DNA of 64,000 bases from Nostoc sp. ATCC 53789. GTDB lineage: Bacteria; Cyanobacteriota; Cyanobacteriia; Cyanobacteriales; Nostocaceae. The stretch spans positions 186,001 to 250,000 of the forward strand of contig NZ_CP046704.1 in assembly GCF_009873495.1 (NCBI RefSeq), written 5' to 3'. The notes under the pieces are model-generated. The model did not search any database and was not told the origin of the DNA. It saw nothing but the letters and a program-made list of their open reading frames with translations. Shown here piece after piece: positions 18,105 to 27,897 of this stretch (position 1 is the first letter of the stretch; every line of letters starts with the position of its first letter). Made by a program: the position numbers and the translations under genes.

Positions 18105-18205
18105 CTGATTACAGAATAACAGCCAATCAACATACAGGCTATCAATTAACAGAATAACTGCTAATCAGTATATTGACAATCAGTTAGCAGAATAGCATAA
18201 TATAA
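18105..18205. repeat. Three iterons with exact 38-bp period
   Basis: The core CAGAATAAC (third copy CAGAATAGC) starts at 18112, 18150 and 18188, exactly 38 bases apart. Around it each copy reads roughly AT(C/T)A-TTA-CAGAATAAC-GC-AATCA--ATA. The array fills the divergent intergenic region between the genes ending at 18072 and starting at 18297. Right of it, CAAAAGGC (18212-18219) and GCCTTTTG (18255-18262) form an inverted repeat before the next gene. The array may be an operator for the flanking genes or an origin-type iteron set. Confidence 0.75.
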
Positions 18206-18296
18206 CTATCACAAAAGGCAACCGCCCTTAGCCTCGGAAACTTTGGAGGCGATCGCCTTTTGAAAAACCCATACATTCGTACAGGGAATTTTAATT

Positions 18297-19109
18297 ATGA
18301 CTTATATCATCTACAGCCAACAACAGCTGCAACTGAAATCGATTGCACGGCTCAAGCAAATCTACAGCGAAATCGGCTGCACAGTTGAAGTAAGCGACAA
18401 ACGCTGTAAGGATTCTTGGATTACTGCGATCGCTGAATATCAAGCCAGCAAGATTCAGAAACTCACCCTCGCTGCCCCCGACGAACAAGCCCTTGCCCAA
18501 GCCGAACTCGACAACTACATCGCTGACCAAGCCCAAGCTGTAGCTCCCGAACTCCTCACAATAGTCGAAATCTCGTTTGACCATCACGAATATTACGCTG
18601 ATGACAAACTGATAGCTAGCATCAGCCATGACGACAACCATTTAACCCAACGCTGGGTAGTAATGGTTAACAATAAAGAAATATTCCGTGCCAATACTCT
18701 AATGCGTTGCGATCGCTTCATCTGCACTCACTACAAAGATGGCTCATTACCTGTGCAGGAACAACTTGCAACGCCTTGCACTACTGGTAACGAAGTTATG
18801 GCGCAGATTTTCAACGAATGCGAGAAATACGGCTTTGAAATCCTCGACGACGGCATTTACCACAACGACGTAAAACTAGGCGAAGTAGGGCAGACTGACG
18901 GCAACTGGTGGTTCACACGTGCAGCAGACGAAACCCAGCATATAGCCTGTGATTCTGCAATGAATGTAGTGCAATCGCTATCGATGCTGAACGTGTCTAC
19001 TGACGGTAAATCCATTTTTGATGAATATTTTTTAGACCAACCGTTAGAACAGCTAACTGGCGATAGATTGCAGCGCCTGCTGGAGAAAGCGGAGTTAGTC
19101 ACAGCGTAA
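18297..19109 (+). CDS. Hypothetical cyanobacterial protein
   Basis: 270 residues, mostly soluble and acidic, with no signal peptide or membrane segment. The first 60 residues (SIARLKQIYSEIGCTVEVSD, KRCKDSWITAIAEYQASKI) form an alpha-beta unit; the middle has SFDHHEYYADDKLIASISHD and RWVVMVNNKEIFRANTLMRC. The second half repeats the theme GFEILDDGIYHNDVKLGEVG with WWFTRAADETQHIACDSAM. It uses an ATG after a long leader containing an inverted repeat. The insertion sequence copy 1 begins 42 bases after its stop. No function can be assigned. Confidence 0.7.
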   Translation: MTYIIYSQQQLQLKSIARLKQIYSEIGCTVEVSDKRCKDSWITAIAEYQASKIQKLTLAAPDEQALAQAELDNYIADQAQAVAPELLTIVEISFDHHEYYADDKLIASISHDDNHLTQRWVVMVNNKEIFRANTLMRCDRFICTHYKDGSLPVQEQLATPCTTGNEVMAQIFNECEKYGFEILDDGIYHNDVKLGEVGQTDGNWWFTRAADETQHIACDSAMNVVQSLSMLNVSTDGKSIFDEYFLDQPLEQLTGDRLQRLLEKAELVTA

Positions 19110-19150
19110 TTCAGTAGTCAGAATCCAGGAGTCAGGAGTCAGTAAAAAAA

Positions 19151-20743
19151 CCTAGCGTGGCAAAACTTACTAGAGAAGAGTGGAAATCCTGTAATCTTAA
19201 CCTTGTAGGGAAATAATGGTGCAAGAACTTGGCAAGAAAAAGTTTAAAACCAGAGGCAACATCGTTTGAAGTACTCGATTGTGTTCAAAAAAAATGCCCC
19301 TCGTGCGGTCAAGCAATGTGGAATGAATACAATAATCCTCGACATATAAGAACGTTAAACGGGGTAGTAGAACTACAGCTAAAAATTCGTCGATGTCGAA
19401 ACAAGTCATGTCTGCGGTATAAAAAAGCATATCGACCAGAGCAAGAAGGGTCACTCGCTCTACCACAGAACGAATTTGGTTTGGATGTGATTGCTTATAT
19501 AGGAGCATTACGCTACCAGGAACATAGAAGTGTTCCTCAAATACACACTCACCTTGAATTAAAGGGTATATGTATCAGTCAACGAACGGTCACGTACCTA
19601 ATTGACAGATATGACGAGTTACTTTCTTTGTGGCTAAAAGACCATAAAAGGTTAAAAGCAATAGTGGCTAACCAAGGACGGGTGATATTAGCGATCGATG
19701 GAATGCAGCCAGAAATTGGACATGAAGTATTATGGGTAATTCGAGATTGCTTATCAGGAGAAATAATACTTGCTAAAACCTTATTATCATCAAGAAACGA
19801 AGATTTAGTGGCGTTATTATTAGAAGTAACTAATACCCTAAATGTACCAATTGATGGCGTTGTTAGTGATGGGCAACAATCAATTCGCAAAGCTGTTAGG
19901 TTAGCATTACCTAGTATTGCTCATGGTTTATGTCATTATCATTACCTAAAGGAGGCAATTAAACCCATATATGAGGCAGATCGACATGCAAAAAAGGAAT
20001 TGAAAAAAAAAGTTAGAGGATTACGAGACATTGAACGTAGTATTACCAATGAAACTCAGGAAATGGCAACTATTATTGAAGATTATTGCTCGGCAGTGCG
20101 TAGTTCTATAACCAATGATGGTCATCCACCGTTAGAGGCATCTGGATTAAAGTTACAAGAAAATTTGACATTGATAGAGCAAAGCTTAGAACGGATGGAA
20201 AAAAAAGTGCTTTAACCCCACCCTTAGTCAACCTAAAACACCTGATAGCTAAGGGTTTATCTGCGACTGCATCTTTATTTTCACCTGTGAGGGTTGCATA
20301 TCAGTGGGTTGATAAAGCTAGTGATATTCTTAATAATAAAATAGGTCTTAATGCTGCTGGGGTCAAACAAAGTTATCAACAACTTTTAACAGAAATGTCC
20401 CAACAAAAACAGAAAGCTGGTACGCTAAACACTGCAATCGATAACTTTATAAAAACCACTCATAGCTACTGGTCTGGACTTTTTCATTGTTACGAAATTG
20501 AAGATTTTCCCAGAACTAATAATGACTTAGAACATGCTTTTGGTATGCTACGTCATCATCAACGTCGTTGTACCGGTCGTAAGGTTGCCCCCTCATCCCT
20601 TGTTATTCGTGGTTCTGTCAAACTTGCCTGTGCGATCGCTACTAAACTTCATTCTTTTACCGCATCTGATTTAGCACAAGTTGATATTCATACTTGGCTC
20701 GAATTACGCTCTCAACTGAAAAAACACCATAAAGCCAGAATTG
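19151..20743 (+). mobile_element. Insertion sequence copy 1, right end deleted
   Basis: Starts with the same terminal sequence as the complete copy at 27898-29574 (CCTAGCGTGGCAAAACTTAC onwards) and runs with near-identity until CAGAATTG at 20743, where it departs. The last 85 bases of the intact copy, including the right terminal repeat, are absent, so this copy cannot excise by itself. It is inverted relative to the other copy. Confidence 0.9.
19229..20743 (+). pseudogene. Transposase of the truncated IS copy
   Basis: Two frames, 19229-20215 and from 20287 on (with frame -1), are joined by a run of eight A at 20189-20196. The first part has a zinc ribbon (CVQKKCPSCG, RRCRNKSC) and the first two acidic residues of a DDE catalytic centre (LAIDGMQPEIG, GVVSDGQQSI). 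The third (TNNDLEHAFGMLR) lies in the second part, so only a frameshift product is catalytic. The C-terminus is lost at 20743 and the frame runs on into foreign sequence to 20775, replacing about 20 residues. A few substitutions separate it from the intact copy. Confidence 0.85.
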
Positions 20744-20992
20744 GGAATAATTTTCTAGCAACACGCGAAAATTAACAATGCACGACGACTATTACTGTGT
20801 CGATTTAGCGCGATAGATAATCGCTATTTTGCTCCAAAACCGTCTAATTGGTGTAACAGTTTCATTTTGATTAGGTAAATCCATCTTCATATTCAGCCAC
20901 AAGAGATAGGATATTTATCTAGTACATAAATACTATAAAAAGGACTAAAAATAAACCTGAGCCAATACTCAAAGATAAGGGACTGAACATAT

Positions 20993-21350
20993 ATGGCAAT
21001 TGAAGAACTGCAAAAAAACGATATGATGGCGTATCTGCAAGAGTTCGCTTGATAGCAGGCAAAGATATTGGTCATTACGGTAGACTGGTGGAAAGCAATG
21101 GTGGCACGCCATTTCCTCAGTGAGCATGAGCTAATTGAGTATCTTCAGAAAGATAAAGACTTCAGTGAACAAGAAGCACGCGCTAAGTTAAGTCACCCCA
21201 GCATCCAGGCGGTTTTTGTCACCGACACTGTAACACCAAAAGAAACCGACTGGCAGCAATTAAAAATTGTCTCTGTTGCACCTTTAATTGCTACTGCTAT
21301 TCAACGATTTAAAGCTGATGGTTCAATTAGTAACTTATTTTTAAACAAGA
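20993..21350 (+). pseudogene. Fused remnants: small cyanobacterial protein and prs C-terminus
   Basis: Three frames must be joined to read a continuous protein: MAIEELQKNDMMAYLQ (frame of 20993), then AGKDIGHYGRLV (near 21055-21090), then MVARHFLSEHELIEYLQKDK (from 21098). This looks like a small conserved cyanobacterial protein broken by two frameshifts; I do not know its function. From about 21190 the frame continues as a C-terminal end of ribose-phosphate pyrophosphokinase (VFVTDTVTPKE, LKIVSVAPLIATAIQRFKAD, GSISNLF). The joint is in frame with the phosphoribosyltransferase that follows but that gene has its own start. Confidence 0.65.
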
Positions 21351-21361
21351 GGTATAAAAAT

Positions 21362-22024
21362 ATGCAAAGAATATTCCGTAATCGGGCTGAAGCGGGTAAA
21401 CTATTAGCTGCCCAGTTAACAGAATATGCCAATCATCCAGATGTTTTAGTATTAGGGCTTCCCCGTGGTGGTGTGCCTGTAGCATTTGAAGTAGCAAAGG
21501 CACTTAATGCACCATTAGATGTGTGCTTAGTGAGGAAACTAGGTGTACCTGGACACAAAGAACTGGCAATGGGTGCTTTAGCAATGGGAGGAATACGTAT
21601 AATTAATGAGAATGTCGTAGATTGGTTACGGATTTCCAAAGAAACTATTGATGAAGTAGCGGCAATAGAAATGCGGGAATTGGAGCGCCGCGATCGCACC
21701 TATCGCGATAATCTTCCACCACCAAAAGTCAAAAACCATACCATTATTCTTGTAGATGATGGGATTGCTACGGGCGCTACTATCCGAGCAGCGATCGCTA
21801 CATTGAAAAAACAACAGCCCTGTGAACTTGTGGTAGCAGTTCCAGTTGCGGGTGTATCTACCTGTGAAGAACTACAAGCAGAAGTAGATAAGTTTGTATG
21901 TGTGATCGTGCCAGAGGATTTGTATGCCATTGGTATTTGGTATGAGGATTTTGAGCAAACAAGCGACGCAGAGGTACGTGAACTCTTGGCAACGCAAAAA
22001 CTTTTGATAGTCAATGACTCATAA
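21362..22024 (+). CDS. Phosphoribosyltransferase family protein
   Basis: 220 residues from ATG 21362, preceded by GAGG at a 9-base distance. An in-frame reading from 21068 is rejected as start because the extra part is made of gene remnants. The type I PRTase fold is shown by VLVLGLPRGGVPVAFEVAKA near residue 30 and the PRPP-binding loop TIILVDDGIATGATIRAAIA near 130. Proteins of this kind in bacteria are found next to, or fused with, dienelactone-hydrolase-like proteins, as here (the next gene starts 15 bases after the stop). The substrate base is unknown. Confidence 0.9.
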   Translation: MQRIFRNRAEAGKLLAAQLTEYANHPDVLVLGLPRGGVPVAFEVAKALNAPLDVCLVRKLGVPGHKELAMGALAMGGIRIINENVVDWLRISKETIDEVAAIEMRELERRDRTYRDNLPPPKVKNHTIILVDDGIATGATIRAAIATLKKQQPCELVVAVPVAGVSTCEELQAEVDKFVCVIVPEDLYAIGIWYEDFEQTSDAEVRELLATQKLLIVNDS

Positions 22025-22039
22025 ATGGAGATTGAGTTT

Positions 22040-22735
22040 ATGGAATTAACATTAACACAGCACCCCCGCGAACATCTGGTGTCAGTGACAGCAGGTAAAG
22101 TTAACTTAGAGGGCAATTTGGTGATTCCAGAGGGTGCTACGGGCATAGTTTTATTTGCTCATGGCAGTGGTAGCAGCCGTCACAGCCCCCGTAATCGCTA
22201 TGTTGCTGGAGTCTTACAACAAGCCGGACTCGCAACTTTATTAATTGACTTGCTGACTCTGGAAGAAGAAGAAATTGACCTGCGGACAAGACATTTACGC
22301 TTTGATATTGGTTTGTTGGCATCGCGGTTAGTTGGGGCTACAGATTGGCTGGTACATAACCTAGACACCCGACACCTAAAAGTCGGTTACTTTGGTGCTA
22401 GTACAGGAGCTGGTGCAGCCCTGATTGCCGCCGCAGAACGTCTAGAAGTTGTCCAGGCTATTGTCTTCCGTGGTGGACAACCGGATTTAGCTGGTTCAGT
22501 GTTAACTCATGTCAAAGCCCCAACATTGTTGATTGTTGGGGGTTACGATATGCCAGTGATCGCAATGAATGAGGATGTATTAGAACAGTTGCGATCGCTT
22601 TCAGTGGAGCGTGACCCATCGCTAAAACGGTTGGAGATTATTCCCGAAGCCACCCATTTATTTGAAGAACCAGGTACATTAGCAGCAGCAGCAGCACAAC
22701 TGGCGAGTGAATGGTTTACGCATTACCTCAAGTAA
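22040..22735 (+). CDS. Dienelactone hydrolase family alpha/beta-hydrolase
   Basis: 231 residues from ATG 22040, which has GGAG 8 bases upstream; an ATG at 22025 directly follows the previous stop but lacks a ribosome site. Alpha/beta-hydrolase features: oxyanion region LFAHGSGSSRHSPRN, nucleophile elbow GYFGASTGAGAAL, acidic residue in LIVGGYDMPV, and catalytic His in PEATHLFEEPG. It is cytoplasmic by sequence. Tight coupling with the phosphoribosyltransferase suggests a joint role that is not known. Confidence 0.9.
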   Translation: MELTLTQHPREHLVSVTAGKVNLEGNLVIPEGATGIVLFAHGSGSSRHSPRNRYVAGVLQQAGLATLLIDLLTLEEEEIDLRTRHLRFDIGLLASRLVGATDWLVHNLDTRHLKVGYFGASTGAGAALIAAAERLEVVQAIVFRGGQPDLAGSVLTHVKAPTLLIVGGYDMPVIAMNEDVLEQLRSLSVERDPSLKRLEIIPEATHLFEEPGTLAAAAAQLASEWFTHYLK

Positions 22736-23153
22736 AAGGGACTGGGGATTAGAGATTGGGTTTACAAAGGAAAAATGACGGAATGTTTTCCTAGTCCTCA
22801 ATCCCAAAGCCATTGGCTGGGGCAGGTACGCTGACTCGATGGCGAAAATCTGGATTACCTTGCTTTTTCCGTGGTTTACTCATGGCTTTTTCAACACCTC
22901 TGTGTTGATTGACTTTTACCATTGATTTGTCCACTCTTGACAGCCATCTATTTTTCTTAACTTGACACCGATGAGAGGGGACCCACCTTCCCCTTTTCCC
23001 CAAAACCCGAGAAGTATTGGGACAGCTAGTTAAATACAAACATCTGTATAAGAGTGATCGGCAGCACCTGCTATACAATTACTGCTGTATGATTGGCAAG
23101 ATTAGTAATTATCCCCCTAATGGACTATCAGTCCATCAACTGGGCATAGATTT
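22736..23153. other. Intergenic region without a supported gene
   Basis: A minus-strand frame at 22791-23078 (ending SVPAPANGFGIED) has no ribosome site and looks like the spurious frames found over noncoding cyanobacterial repeats. No strong hairpin was seen. Confidence 0.5.
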
Positions 23154-23381
23154 ATGAGTAGTTTGCTTTTATTATTAATAGGTTTTGGAATTTTTTTCTT
23201 GGCTTGGAAGACTCAAGATGAAATTAATCGCATTACGGCGATGTTTAGCGGGACAATTTCTCTAATTTGGGGATTAGCTCTAGCTCCATTGTCATTGCAA
23301 TTGTTTATTGAGATTGTCTCGCTTCTAGCGGCTTTCTCTGTTTGTATGCGTTGTTTAGGTTGTGGCTCAAACCGCAATTGA
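23154..23381 (+). CDS. Small membrane protein
   Basis: 75 residues with two or three hydrophobic segments (SLLLLLIGFGIFFLAW, FSGTISLIWGLALAPLSL, LFIEIVSLLAAF) and a Cys-rich tail (CMRCLGCGSNRN). No clear ribosome-binding site precedes the ATG. Its function is unknown; the composition supports a genuine but minor membrane protein. Confidence 0.5.
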   Translation: MSSLLLLLIGFGIFFLAWKTQDEINRITAMFSGTISLIWGLALAPLSLQLFIEIVSLLAAFSVCMRCLGCGSNRN

Positions 23382-23443
23382 TTTTTCAATTGATAATTTT
23401 TTAATTCCCCAACTATTTTTTAAATTTTTAAAAATCATTTGAA

Positions 23444-23875
23444 TTGCAGCTTGGCAAGTTTGTTCTAGAACGTTATCTGCCGATATTGGGTATTTGCCGG
23501 GGTTTACAAATTCTCATCGTCGCCTGTGGGGGTACTCTAATTCCTCACATTCCAGATGTTTACGGTACATCTGCATTACATCGTCTAGAGCCTGAACCTG
23601 GACGACGTTTACCGACAGAACATCTTGTCACCATAGATGTAGAAAGCCGTTTAGCTGACTGTTTACAGAATTTTCGCATATCTGTAGTTTCTTGGCATCA
23701 TCAAGCGGTAGATAAAGTACCCCCTGCTTGGCGGGTTGTTGCTCATGCTTGGGATGATGGAGCCATTGAAGCTGTGGAGCATGAATACCATCCTTGGGCA
23801 ATTGCTGTGCAATGGCATCCTGAGCTTTCAATTCTCGATCCCAATCATCAAAGAGTTTTTCTAGCTCTCGTTTAG
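23444..23875 (+). pseudogene. 5'-truncated peptidase C26 (gamma-Glu-GABA hydrolase-like)
   Basis: 143 codons from a non-ATG codon with no ribosome site. It reads as the C-terminal part of class I glutamine amidotransferases of the PuuD type: nucleophile Cys in ILGICRGLQIL, VYGTSALHRLEPEPGRRLPT, SWHHQAVDKVPP, and the catalytic His-x-Glu in AVQWHPELS. About 95 N-terminal residues, present in full-length family members, are absent, and upstream sequence is A/T-rich and noncoding. Although the triad is present, the fold would be incomplete. Confidence 0.75.
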
Positions 23876-24118
23876 GCTGCACATACAAGACGCTTCTGGG
23901 AGCTGGGATGAACGTAACCTCGCAACCGGGTCAGATCCAGGGTGATCTCCCCAATTATTTGGTGCTGAAAATTTTTTCTGCAATTGTAATTATCTCCCCT
24001 ATTTCTCCCCTATTTATCTTTAAACTCAAATCACAAGAGCAGAGAACACTATCCAAAACAGGCGGACACTCTCTGTCGGATTAATAAGTTAACAAAAACA
24101 GAATTGCAGGAGCTTAAA

Positions 24119-24928
24119 TTGTCTTATAATTTCTCTCGCCGCCAAATTCTCAAGACCGCTGGCTTTATTACTGGCGCTGCTTCAGTAGGGAGTACACCGC
24201 TACTAGGCAATTTAATTACTGGTTCTAATACTGATAGTTCCGCACAAGCTGAAGAACCTAACAAACTTGCAGCCCCGCAGATGGTTATTAATAGTCGAAT
24301 GCTATATTTCGGCTGGATTCCGGAAGATTCTACCGCTGTGAAGTCCTTAGTCCCAAATCGTTTCACACCAAACTACAGGGGCGCAGTCTTCATGAACCAA
24401 TATGTAGTCGATACTGATGAGCAGACTTCCGGCTTTGGTGCGTACTCGCTGACTTATCTTGGTGCCGATCTCCAAAACCTTGATGCCCCTGGCGGTGTAA
24501 ACCCCGGTAGATGGTGGACTCACTACTTTAACTCCAGTTCTACCGTAATCAAATATGTTTTAGAGCGTGGCGTTCCTGCAACACCGGGACGTACAACTCT
24601 TAGCCTTAATGGCAATACCTTAATAGCTACAACCGAATCTAACGGTATTCCCATCATTCGCACTACTGCTAGGGTCAGTAACACCATTGCTAATGTGGCT
24701 AGTGGTCAATTGCGATACATCACGAAAAAAACCGATGGTTCATTCTCCAGTGGTGTTTATCCTTATGTTGCAGAGATCGTTACCCCTTGGCAAATTGTTG
24801 ATTTGGAGTTCCTTCAACCAAGCCATCCTGTCTATGCTTTACGACCAAGACGACCGCTTGAAATTACCTTTGGCTTCTATGCTCCCCGTTCTTCTTTCTG
24901 TTATCCCGGTGGCGAACAGGTACTTTAA
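24119..24928 (+). CDS. Tat-exported acetoacetate-decarboxylase-like protein
   Basis: About 269 residues from a TTG at 24119, with AGGAG 6 bases upstream; an upstream in-frame TTG at 24104 lies on the other side of this site and is rejected. The N-terminus FSRRQILKTAGFITGAASVG is a twin-arginine signal followed by a hydrophobic core, so export is likely. The body resembles acetoacetate decarboxylase-like beta barrels (LVPNRFTPNYRGAVFMNQYV, EITFGFYAPRSSF), but the active-site Lys could not be placed with confidence. Activity unknown. Confidence 0.7.
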   Translation: MSYNFSRRQILKTAGFITGAASVGSTPLLGNLITGSNTDSSAQAEEPNKLAAPQMVINSRMLYFGWIPEDSTAVKSLVPNRFTPNYRGAVFMNQYVVDTDEQTSGFGAYSLTYLGADLQNLDAPGGVNPGRWWTHYFNSSSTVIKYVLERGVPATPGRTTLSLNGNTLIATTESNGIPIIRTTARVSNTIANVASGQLRYITKKTDGSFSSGVYPYVAEIVTPWQIVDLEFLQPSHPVYALRPRRPLEITFGFYAPRSSFCYPGGEQVL

Positions 24929-24995
24929 CTGTAACAAATGATGCTGTCGTCTGTGAGCGGGGATGTGGTTATAAACCCAATACCCGCTATCAGCG

Positions 24996-25127
24996 TAGAA
25001 CACCGATTCAGTATTCAGAGTCATGACGAAAAACTCGGGTTTCTTTTAGGCGCAAGAAGGAAATTATGGTTGAAATGACCTAAAAATCAGGTTTTACAGC
25101 CTCGCCTTTTACTGAATCGGTGTTCTA
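24996..25127. mobile_element. MITE copy A (TA-ended, ~130 bp)
   Basis: Begins TAGAACACCGATTCAGTA and ends with the near-complement (TACTGAATCGGTGTTCTA). An inverted second copy lies at 34011-34135, and the interiors share blocks such as AGAAGGAAATT and TTGAAATGACCTAAAAATC. No coding capacity. The TA at both ends suggests an IS630/mariner-type parent with TA target duplication. Confidence 0.85.
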
Positions 25128-25547
25128 GTAGTTCGCTTTCGTGACTTAGCGGGGTAAAGGTTTTAAATCCCTTATCCTTTCCCCAGCCCTCACAAGCGCA
25201 TTTTTGGGTTGATAGACTACTACTGAAAACCTTACATGGCTCGCGTCTGTGATTTACTTCATCCATGTCGAAACTTAATTTTAGTTTTTCGATTTTTTGG
25301 AGGAGAGGATAATGTTGGAATGGCGCTAAGAAAAGGGAAAATCGTTGAGGCAGCTCTTGTGCAGAGGAGCAAAGGTGCAGAGGAGAAAGAAAAAGTTTTA
25401 AGCATTGCGTTCGGATATTTAGAAATTACCCCCTGCCCCCCTGCTCCTGGAGCATCCTTATGCTGCATACCCTTCAGCTTAACAAGCGTGCCATTCATGA
25501 TCGCCCCTATTTTCATGAGGCCCTTGTTGCCGTTTTATAATGAAAGG
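25128..25547. other. Upstream region of pyrC, no gene supported
   Basis: The pyrC frame is open back to about 25236, but upstream codons lack family similarity and contain A-rich, low-complexity repeats (GCAGAGGAG, AGGAGAAAGA). At 25302-25314 GGAGGAGAGGATAATG is a strong ribosome-binding site followed by a five-codon frame ending in TAA, possibly a leader or a broken gene start. Confidence 0.5.
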
Positions 25548-26576
25548 ATGCAAAAGCTTACCATCACCCGACCTGACGATTGGCATCTGCATCTCCGCGA
25601 CGGTGCAGCACTGAAAGCGGTTCTGCCCTACACGGTGCGTCAGTTTGCCCGCGCGATCATCATGCCGAACTTGAAGCCCTCTATCCGCTCGGTGGCAGAA
25701 GCGGCTTGCTATCGCGATCGCATCCTCGCCGCCATTCCAGAGGGACAACAGTTTGAGCCATTGATGACGCTCTACCTCACCGACAACACCAGCCCCTACG
25801 ACATTCTCCGGGCGAAAGAATCCCAGTTTATCAAAGCGGTCAAGTACTACCCAGCCGGTGCAACGACCAACTCAGACTCCGGTGTGACAGATATTCGGAA
25901 GGGTGATCGCGTCTTTGAAGCGATGCAGCAGGTGGACATGCCGTTATTACTGCACGGGGAAGTGACCGATAACGATGTTGATACGTTCGATCGCGAGAAG
26001 GTGTTTATCGAGCGACATTTAATCCCCCTCAAGCAGCGATTTCCCAACCTGCGGGTGGTGCTTGAGCATATCACCACCTCCGATGCGGTGCAGTATGTCC
26101 TGTCTGCCAACACCATTGCGGCAACAATTACGCCACAACATTTGTTGTTTAACCGTAATGCCCTGTTCAAAGGCGGCCTTCGCCCCCATTTTTATTGCCT
26201 GCCCATTTTGAAACGGGAGGAGCATCGTCAGGCTTTGTTGCAAGCGGCAACATCGGGGAATCCGAAGTTTTTTCTAGGTACCGATAGCGCTCCCCATACC
26301 CGCACCAGCAAAGAAAGTTCCTGTGGCTGCGCGGGATGCTTTTCGGCTCTGCACGCCCTTGAGTTGTATGCCGAAGCATTTGAAAGCGTGAAAGCCCTGG
26401 ATAAACTGGAGGCGTTCGCTAGCTTCTATGGCCCAGATTTTTATCAACTGCCGCGTAATACCGAGCGAATTACCTTGTCCAAAACGACTTGGCGCGTTCC
26501 TGATGAAGTTCCATTTATGGAATCTGGGCTTGTACCTTTGGGGGCGGGGCAGGAAATGACATGGCAAATGGTATGA
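25548..26576 (+). CDS. pyrC: Dihydroorotase, PyrC type
   Basis: 342 residues, the usual length of class II (E. coli-type) dihydroorotase, which closes the pyrimidine ring in UMP synthesis. ATG 25548 is chosen because MQKLTITRPDDWHLHLRDG is the standard family N-terminus; an in-frame ATG at 25497 adds non-family residues. Metal ligands are visible: HLHLRDG, the carboxylated Lys in IKAVKYYPAGATTNS, LLLHGEV, VLEHITT and LGTDSAPH. The gene stands alone in a region of IS, MITE and broken genes. Its codon usage looks more G/C-rich than its neighbours by eye, which fits recent acquisition. Confidence 0.93.
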   Translation: MQKLTITRPDDWHLHLRDGAALKAVLPYTVRQFARAIIMPNLKPSIRSVAEAACYRDRILAAIPEGQQFEPLMTLYLTDNTSPYDILRAKESQFIKAVKYYPAGATTNSDSGVTDIRKGDRVFEAMQQVDMPLLLHGEVTDNDVDTFDREKVFIERHLIPLKQRFPNLRVVLEHITTSDAVQYVLSANTIAATITPQHLLFNRNALFKGGLRPHFYCLPILKREEHRQALLQAATSGNPKFFLGTDSAPHTRTSKESSCGCAGCFSALHALELYAEAFESVKALDKLEAFASFYGPDFYQLPRNTERITLSKTTWRVPDEVPFMESGLVPLGAGQEMTWQMV

Positions 26577-27897
26577 CATTTGCATTGTGCATCAGCCGTT
26601 GTGGAATCCTGTCGGTTAGCTTAGGCCAACGAGTAATTTGAATCCTGGCTCAAATTGGAGTCTGCGAATCTTCCATTTTGAGTGGTGATCGCCTTAGCAG
26701 AACTTTAATATTTTAGCTAGCACTTACCTGTTGCAATAACTTTGAGTCCCAGGTATAAAGTCCGATTTCTTCAGGTACTCTTGAAAATCTTCCTGTGCGA
26801 TGCCCTCGCGATAATTCGTTCAGGACTTTGGGCTTTACTTCTATGACATCTGATGGATCAAGTTCTCCATATAATTCTTCGATAATTTCCGCCACATTGA
26901 AAACTTTACCCGGATTTTGTTCCAATAAAGAAGTCAGCGCATCAATCAAAAACTGCCCGGTAAATTCTCCTTGCATTGGTATAGTATTAGTTTGTGCCTG
27001 TGGGTCAGGTTTTCTATTTTTGCTCTTCTTAAAAGAACTAGTACGATTCGAGTTAAGCAATTTTAAATCTAGGGTAAAAGAACCTGGTTTACCAGGAACA
27101 AGCGACCATTTACCGCTTTCTCTGCCATAAGTTAATGTAGATTGAACTCTGCCCTTTACTAGTTTGAAAATATCTGGTTCTAAATCACCATAGAGTGATC
27201 GCACCACAAAATCTATGTGACATACAGTACCCCTGTGTTTTTGCAATACCTTTAGGATCGCTTCGGTGCGGTTGAGAGATTGATATTCCGGCAACATTGG
27301 AATTTCTGACCACAAGAGGGATTTCTCTAAAGTTTCTTGTTGTGTCTCTATCTCTTTTGATGTTGGCGCTGGTGGCTCGTCGGCTTCACCAGATGTCGAG
27401 GATGATTCATTTATTTCTAAATTATTTGTTTGTGAGGCTTCAGCCTGACTCGGCTCTACCAACTTCACTTCGGATTCAGTAATGTTATCGCTATTTACTG
27501 GTAACGAATTATCTTCGGGTGTGTCTGGAACTACCTCATTTACTATTAAACGCATCTCGATATTTTGAAATTCTGGGAATGGAGTTTCTAATTCTAAATC
27601 ATTTGTTGGAGCAATCTCAGAATTGATAGGTTCTACCAAGTTGCCTGACGCTTCAGGAGTGTGTAGCCGTAGTTCGTGGTAAATATCACTGTTGTTCAAA
27701 GAGAAATTCTTTGAAATTGAAATATCTGGCTCACTAATGACTATCGGTGCTTTAATATCTTGCTTTGCAGAAGACGAATTCTCTGTTAGAGACAGTTGAG
27801 AACTAACAGGCTTTACCAAGTTGACTTTTGGCTCTGGCGTGAAATCGTTATCCTCGAGGAGCAAGTTTTCTAAACTAGAAGCAACTAGCTGATTAAT

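Noticed and set aside
18105..18205. The 38-bp periodic repeats as a small CRISPR array
   Set aside because: Only about 9-24 bases are shared per unit, the whole unit is similar with no unique spacer, and no cas gene is nearby.
21068..21361. In-frame N-terminal extension of the phosphoribosyltransferase
   Set aside because: It consists of remnants of two unrelated genes, and an internal ATG with GAGG fits the family start.
22791..23078. 95-residue minus-strand protein
   Set aside because: No ribosome site, no family, and basic low-information composition typical of chance frames over noncoding repeats.
25236..25547. N-terminal extension of dihydroorotase by about 100 residues
   Set aside because: The extension has low-complexity sequence and lies before the invariant family start; treated as untranslated.
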